Below, in pieces: positions 60,927 through 64,000 of a DNA stretch of 64,000 bases. Source of the stretch: CAIPVR01 sp049316905 (lineage in GTDB: Bacteria > Actinomycetota > Acidimicrobiia > Acidimicrobiales > Microtrichaceae); contig JBMOJH010000004.1 of NCBI GenBank assembly GCA_049316905.1, positions 1-64,000 on the forward strand. Direction: 5' to 3'. Position numbers and translations under genes: made by a program. Numbering within the stretch: the first letter of the stretch is position 1; each line of letters opens with the position of its first letter. The notes below the pieces were generated by a model, which saw only the letters and a list, made by a program, of their open reading frames with translations, had not been told where the DNA came from and searched no databases.

Positions 60927-62516
60927 TCAGCCGGAGGTGAACCGGACCTCGGCGCCGAGGACGTCCTCGAGCAGCGCCCGCCGCTCCGAGGCCGTGTAGC
61001 GCTCGAGCGAGAGGTCGGCGCCGTCACCGAGCAGCTCGAGGGTGACGGCATCGCCCTCGTCCTTCACCCGCACCGCCTCCACCGCGGCGTCGTGGTTTCG
61101 ATCCAGACCGATCGCGACGCGCACGATGCCGGCCATCGCCCGCACCCGGGCCCGGTCCGCCGGGGCGAGGGCCGCGAACTCCGGGTGCTTCTCCTCCGAC
61201 GGCGCGCTCTTGCGGTGGTAGCGGGCCACCTGCGCGATCAGCTCCACCTCCCGGTCGGTGAAGCCCATGAGGTGCTCGGAGTTCCGGATCACGTAGTAGC
61301 TGTGCTTGTGGTGCCCGGAGTGGCTCACGAACAGGCCGACGTTGGCCAGGAGCGCACCGGCCTCGAGCAGCTCCCGGTCGCGGTCGTCGAGACCGAGGCG
61401 GTCGCCGAGCGCGTCGTGCAGTTGCAGCGCCAGGCGCGACACCTGCACCGAGTGCTCGGGGTCGTCGTCGCACAGCTCCATGAGGTGGAACACGGACCGG
61501 CGGCGCAGGTCGCGCAGGTGGTGCAGGGTGCCGCCCCGCAACCGGTGCAGACCGTCGAGCAGCACCCCTTCCCGCAGTGCGTACTCGGAGATGACCAGTT
61601 CCTCGATCCCGAGCGCCTCGCACACCTGCTCGAGCACCACCGCACCCCCGGGGAGGATGTCGGCCCGGTTCGCGTCGATACCCGGCAGCGTGCGCCGCTC
61701 CGCGGTGGTCGGCGCGCCGGCGAGCGCCTCCACGACCTTGCGCAGCTGGCGGACCGGGAGCACCGCGCCGTTGAGCGAGTTCGGCACGTCGCCGCCCTTG
61801 CGGGCGAGAGCCATCGCGGCGAGCGCCTCGGCAGTGCCGGAGCTGGCGACGGCCACGTCGAACGGCCGGTCGCCGAGCTCGTGGACCATGGGGGCCAGCC
61901 GGGCGCGCACGTCGCGACGGCAGCCGGCGAGCGCGTCGCCGCGCACCTCGCCACCGGGGAAGAACTTGCGGGTCATGCGCAGCGAGCCGAGCTTCACCGA
62001 GCGGGCGTACTCGACCCGACCCTCGGCGCCGAGCAACACCTCGGTGGAGCCACCGCCGACGTCGACGAGGAGCAGCCGGCGGTCGAACAGCGGGAGGGCC
62101 TGGAGCACGCCGAGCGAGATGAGGCGGGCCTCCTCGTAGCCGGAGATCACCTCCACCTCGATCCCCGCCTCGTCGCGGGCGCGGTCGAGGAACTCGGCCG
62201 CGTTGCGGGCCTCACGCACGGCCGAGGTGGCGACCGCGAACACCACCGCGTCCCACGCTTCGGCGACGCTGCGGCACCGGGCGAGCGCGGCAACGCCGCG
62301 GTCGATGGCGTCGGGTTCCAGCTCCCGCATCTCGCCGCGACCGGAGCCGAGGCGCACCATCTCCTTCTGGCGGGTGATCACCTCGAAGCGGTCCCCGGCG
62401 GCCACCCGCGCCACCACCATGTGCACCGAGTTCGTGCCGATGTCGATGGCCGCCACCACGTCGGGCGTGGTGCTGCGGCGATCGATCGGACCGCTCGCTA
62501 CAGGGGTCAGGGCCAT
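60927..62516 (-). CDS. Ppx/GppA family exopolyphosphatase
   Basis: The 529-residue protein has an actin-like ASKHA domain: phosphate loop IDIGTNSVHMVV, VVFAVATSAVREA, the second phosphate loop VDVGGGSTEVL and SLRMTRKF. A C-terminal HD-type helical region follows (about 325-529; HSGHHKHSYYVIRN). It degrades polyphosphate or pppGpp. ATG 62516 lies 7 nt after TACAGT (62529-62524). It is divergent from rsgA. Confidence 0.92.
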   Translation of the reverse strand: MALTPVASGPIDRRSTTPDVVAAIDIGTNSVHMVVARVAAGDRFEVITRQKEMVRLGSGRGEMRELEPDAIDRGVAALARCRSVAEAWDAVVFAVATSAVREARNAAEFLDRARDEAGIEVEVISGYEEARLISLGVLQALPLFDRRLLLVDVGGGSTEVLLGAEGRVEYARSVKLGSLRMTRKFFPGGEVRGDALAGCRRDVRARLAPMVHELGDRPFDVAVASSGTAEALAAMALARKGGDVPNSLNGAVLPVRQLRKVVEALAGAPTTAERRTLPGIDANRADILPGGAVVLEQVCEALGIEELVISEYALREGVLLDGLHRLRGGTLHHLRDLRRRSVFHLMELCDDDPEHSVQVSRLALQLHDALGDRLGLDDRDRELLEAGALLANVGLFVSHSGHHKHSYYVIRNSEHLMGFTDREVELIAQVARYHRKSAPSEEKHPEFAALAPADRARVRAMAGIVRVAIGLDRNHDAAVEAVRVKDEGDAVTLELLGDGADLSLERYTASERRALLEDVLGAEVRFTSG

Positions 62517-62578
62517 CACCGCCACTGTACGTCCGCCCCATCACGACCACGACGCCCGCCCGTGGCAGCATTCGACGC

Positions 62579-63667
62579 GTGAGCGACCCCCCGGCCTGGG
62601 ACGACGGCTGGGCCCGTGTCTGGGCCGAGGCGCACGGTGCCGGACCGGCCGCGTCGCTCGTGCCGGCGCGGGTCGTGCGCATCGACAAGGGCGGCATCAC
62701 CGTGGCCGACGGCGCCGGGGCGGACCAGCTCGTGGTGGCCGCCAAGTCGGCCCGGCGGGTGGTGGTGGGCGACGTGGTGGCCCTCGACCCCGCTGCCGGC
62801 CGCATCGAGGCGATCCTCCCCCGGCGCACGGTGTTCGAACGCCGCTCCCCCGGTGCCGACCGCGACGACGTGCGGCTCTCGGCCCGCCCGGTCGCCGCCA
62901 ACATGGACCGGGTCCTCGTGCTGCAGCCGCTGGACGCCGGGGTGAACCTGGCCCGCCTGGCCCGCGAACTCGTCCTCGCGTGGGAGAGCGGTGCGGTGCC
63001 GGTGGTGGTGCTCACCAAGGCCGATCTCGTGGACCCTGCGACCGTGGAGCACGAACGCGCCGAGGCGGCCCGCTTCGCGCCCGGGGTGGAGGTGGTGGTG
63101 GCCTCGACGCGCACGGCAGGCGGCCTGGGCGCCCTCGGCGACCAGGCCGGACACGGCCGGGTCGTGGCGCTGCTCGGCGCGTCCGGGGCGGGCAAGTCGT
63201 CGCTCGCCAACGCGCTCGCCGGTCACCGGGTCGCGCTCGTGGCCGAGGTACGGGAGGGCGACCGCCGGGGCCGTCACACCACCACCGCCGGCCAGATGAT
63301 CGGCCTCGCCGACGGAGGCTGGTTGATCGACACGCCCGGCATCCGCGGCGTGGGCCTGTGGGCCGCCGACGAGGGCCTCGAGCGCGCCTTCGCCGACCTG
63401 CTCCCGTATGCGGAACGTTGCCGCTTCGCCGACTGCACCCACCGCAGCGAACCGGGCTGCGGGATCGTCGCCGCCGTGGCCGACGGCGAGGTGGCCGCCG
63501 ACCGCCTGGAGGTCTGGCACCGCCTCATCGACGAGCTCGAGGACCTGGAGGCCGGACTGGTCGGCCGCGACCGGGAGCTCGAACGGGAGGACAACCGCCG
63601 CTCACGACGGCGGGCCCGGGGCCGGGACGAGCGCCGTGATCCCGACGACGGTCAGGAGCCGTCGTAG
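62579..63667 (+). CDS. rsgA: Ribosome small subunit-dependent GTPase A
   Basis: The 362-residue assembly GTPase has an OB fold (about 28-95), then circularly permuted G motifs: G4 LTKADLVD (about 144), G1 GASGAGKSS (about 200), G3-like DTPGIRG, and a zinc module CRFADCTHRSEPGC with Cys, Cys, His, Cys. The C-terminus is highly basic. GTG 62579 is 7 nt after CAGCAT (62566-62571). The 3' end overlaps the convergent gene by 16 bp. Confidence 0.95.
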   Translation: MSDPPAWDDGWARVWAEAHGAGPAASLVPARVVRIDKGGITVADGAGADQLVVAAKSARRVVVGDVVALDPAAGRIEAILPRRTVFERRSPGADRDDVRLSARPVAANMDRVLVLQPLDAGVNLARLARELVLAWESGAVPVVVLTKADLVDPATVEHERAEAARFAPGVEVVVASTRTAGGLGALGDQAGHGRVVALLGASGAGKSSLANALAGHRVALVAEVREGDRRGRHTTTAGQMIGLADGGWLIDTPGIRGVGLWAADEGLERAFADLLPYAERCRFADCTHRSEPGCGIVAAVADGEVAADRLEVWHRLIDELEDLEAGLVGRDRELEREDNRRSRRRARGRDERRDPDDGQEPS

Positions 63668-64000
63668 GCGATCCAGGTGTCGCGCACCCGGCTCTCGCCC
63701 ACCCCCGGCTTCGTCCAGTCGCAGACCCCGTCCGGGAACACCGCGCGGAGCCGCTCGAGCTGGGCGTCGGTGAGCGTGGTGGCGTACTCGCCGGGCTGGA
63801 TCGGCCGGAGCCGGCACTTGGCCGCGGTGGCCTCGAGCGGCTGGCCGGCGGCGCGCCGCGGGTCGCCGGCGAGGGGGTAGGCCTGCGTGCAGGCGTTGTC
63901 ACCGGAGTAGACGTCGTCGCCGGTGAGCTCGGCGCCGCCGGGGAGGATGCACCGGTCCTGCGCGGCGACCGGACGGGTGACCCGCAGCTGGCGCTGCCGA
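63652..64000 (-). CDS. DUF6351-family protein, C-terminal fragment
   Basis: The reading frame enters from the right edge and ends at the stop 63652-63654, so only the last 115 residues are visible. They contain DRCILPGGAELTGDD, DNACTQAYPLAGDPR, AKCRLRPIQPGEYATTL and FPDGVCDWTKPGVGE then DTWIAYDGS, which match my memory of the end of DUF6351 proteins (secreted tannase-like or hydrolase-related). Four Cys suggest disulphides and an exported protein. The start and signal peptide lie outside. Confidence 0.72.
   Translation of the reverse strand, partial: RQRQLRVTRPVAAQDRCILPGGAELTGDDVYSGDNACTQAYPLAGDPRRAAGQPLEATAAKCRLRPIQPGEYATTLTDAQLERLRAVFPDGVCDWTKPGVGESRVRDTWIAYDGS

Overview
The window is uniformly very GC-rich (visibly about 70% or more), densely coded DNA with no rRNA, CRISPR array, insertion sequence, phage gene or integrase. 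Gene content points to a free-living actinobacterium, most likely of the class Acidimicrobiia (an Iamia-like lineage). This placement is inferred from an F420 gene (cofC) with an F420-dependent oxidoreductase, an ImuA/ImuB mutagenesis cassette under an actinobacterial-type LexA box, a DprE1/UbiA arabinose-donor pair, citramalate-based isoleucine synthesis, and DUF6351, CmcJ-like and P450 genes. A strong stylistic feature is that 26 start codons sit 6-10 nt behind a TANNNT-like -10 hexamer, which implies leaderless mRNAs.

Layout. 1-1.4 kb: iron(III) ABC transporter (permease cut by the window edge, lipoprotein binding protein) behind a promoter with a candidate iron operator. 1.5-8 kb: oligoendopeptidase F, a PAS-PAS-GGDEF-EAL protein with a broken GGDEF signature, and a two-component system. 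8-12.3 kb: formyltransferase/beta-propeller fusion, then imuB and imuA with a perfect SOS box. 12.3-15.8 kb: NifU-N-like protein, group II truncated haemoglobin, and a TetR regulator divergent from an epimerase with dense palindromic operators between them. 15.8-19.2 kb: acyl-CoA dehydrogenase, class III nucleotide cyclase, rnhB, and a small protein behind a structured leader. 19.3-26.3 kb: GH38 mannosidase, CmcJ-like oxygenase divergent from a P450, and a large uncharacterised protein. 26.4-34.6 kb: gpsA divergent from cofC-PIG-L deacetylase across an overlapping bidirectional promoter, a metG operon with 4-nt overlaps, DUF429 and HIT genes. 34.6-39.2 kb: a four-gene carbohydrate or glycerol-3-phosphate type ABC transporter. 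39.3-48.2 kb: dprE1, ubiA, a lipoprotein metallopeptidase, sua5, an OafA-type acyltransferase and an MFS/spermidine-synthase-like fusion. 48.3-55.6 kb: F420 oxidoreductase, GH5 endoglycoceramidase-like lipoprotein, SDR, tRNA-Glu and tRNA-Gln next to gltX, YdcF protein and L,D-transpeptidase. 55.7-64 kb: a collagen-like secreted protein, the leuB-ilvE-cimA operon, greA, Ppx/GppA phosphatase, rsgA and the 3' end of a DUF6351 gene.

The most striking regulatory structure precedes leuB-ilvE-cimA. A 16-residue leader peptide, itself apparently leaderless, ends in Val-Val-Val-Ile-Pro-stop. It is followed by a 10-bp hairpin and then a 9-bp hairpin with a T-tract, the only T-tract terminator seen in the 64 kb. 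This is the layout of a ribosome-mediated transcription attenuator for branched-chain amino acids.

Together the genes describe a heterotrophic, probably aerobic cell that scavenges iron and glycans or glycosides, makes arabinose-decorated cell-wall polymers, uses F420 redox chemistry, and has an SOS-inducible mutagenesis pathway. Functions are assigned from motifs read in the translations. No database search was possible.
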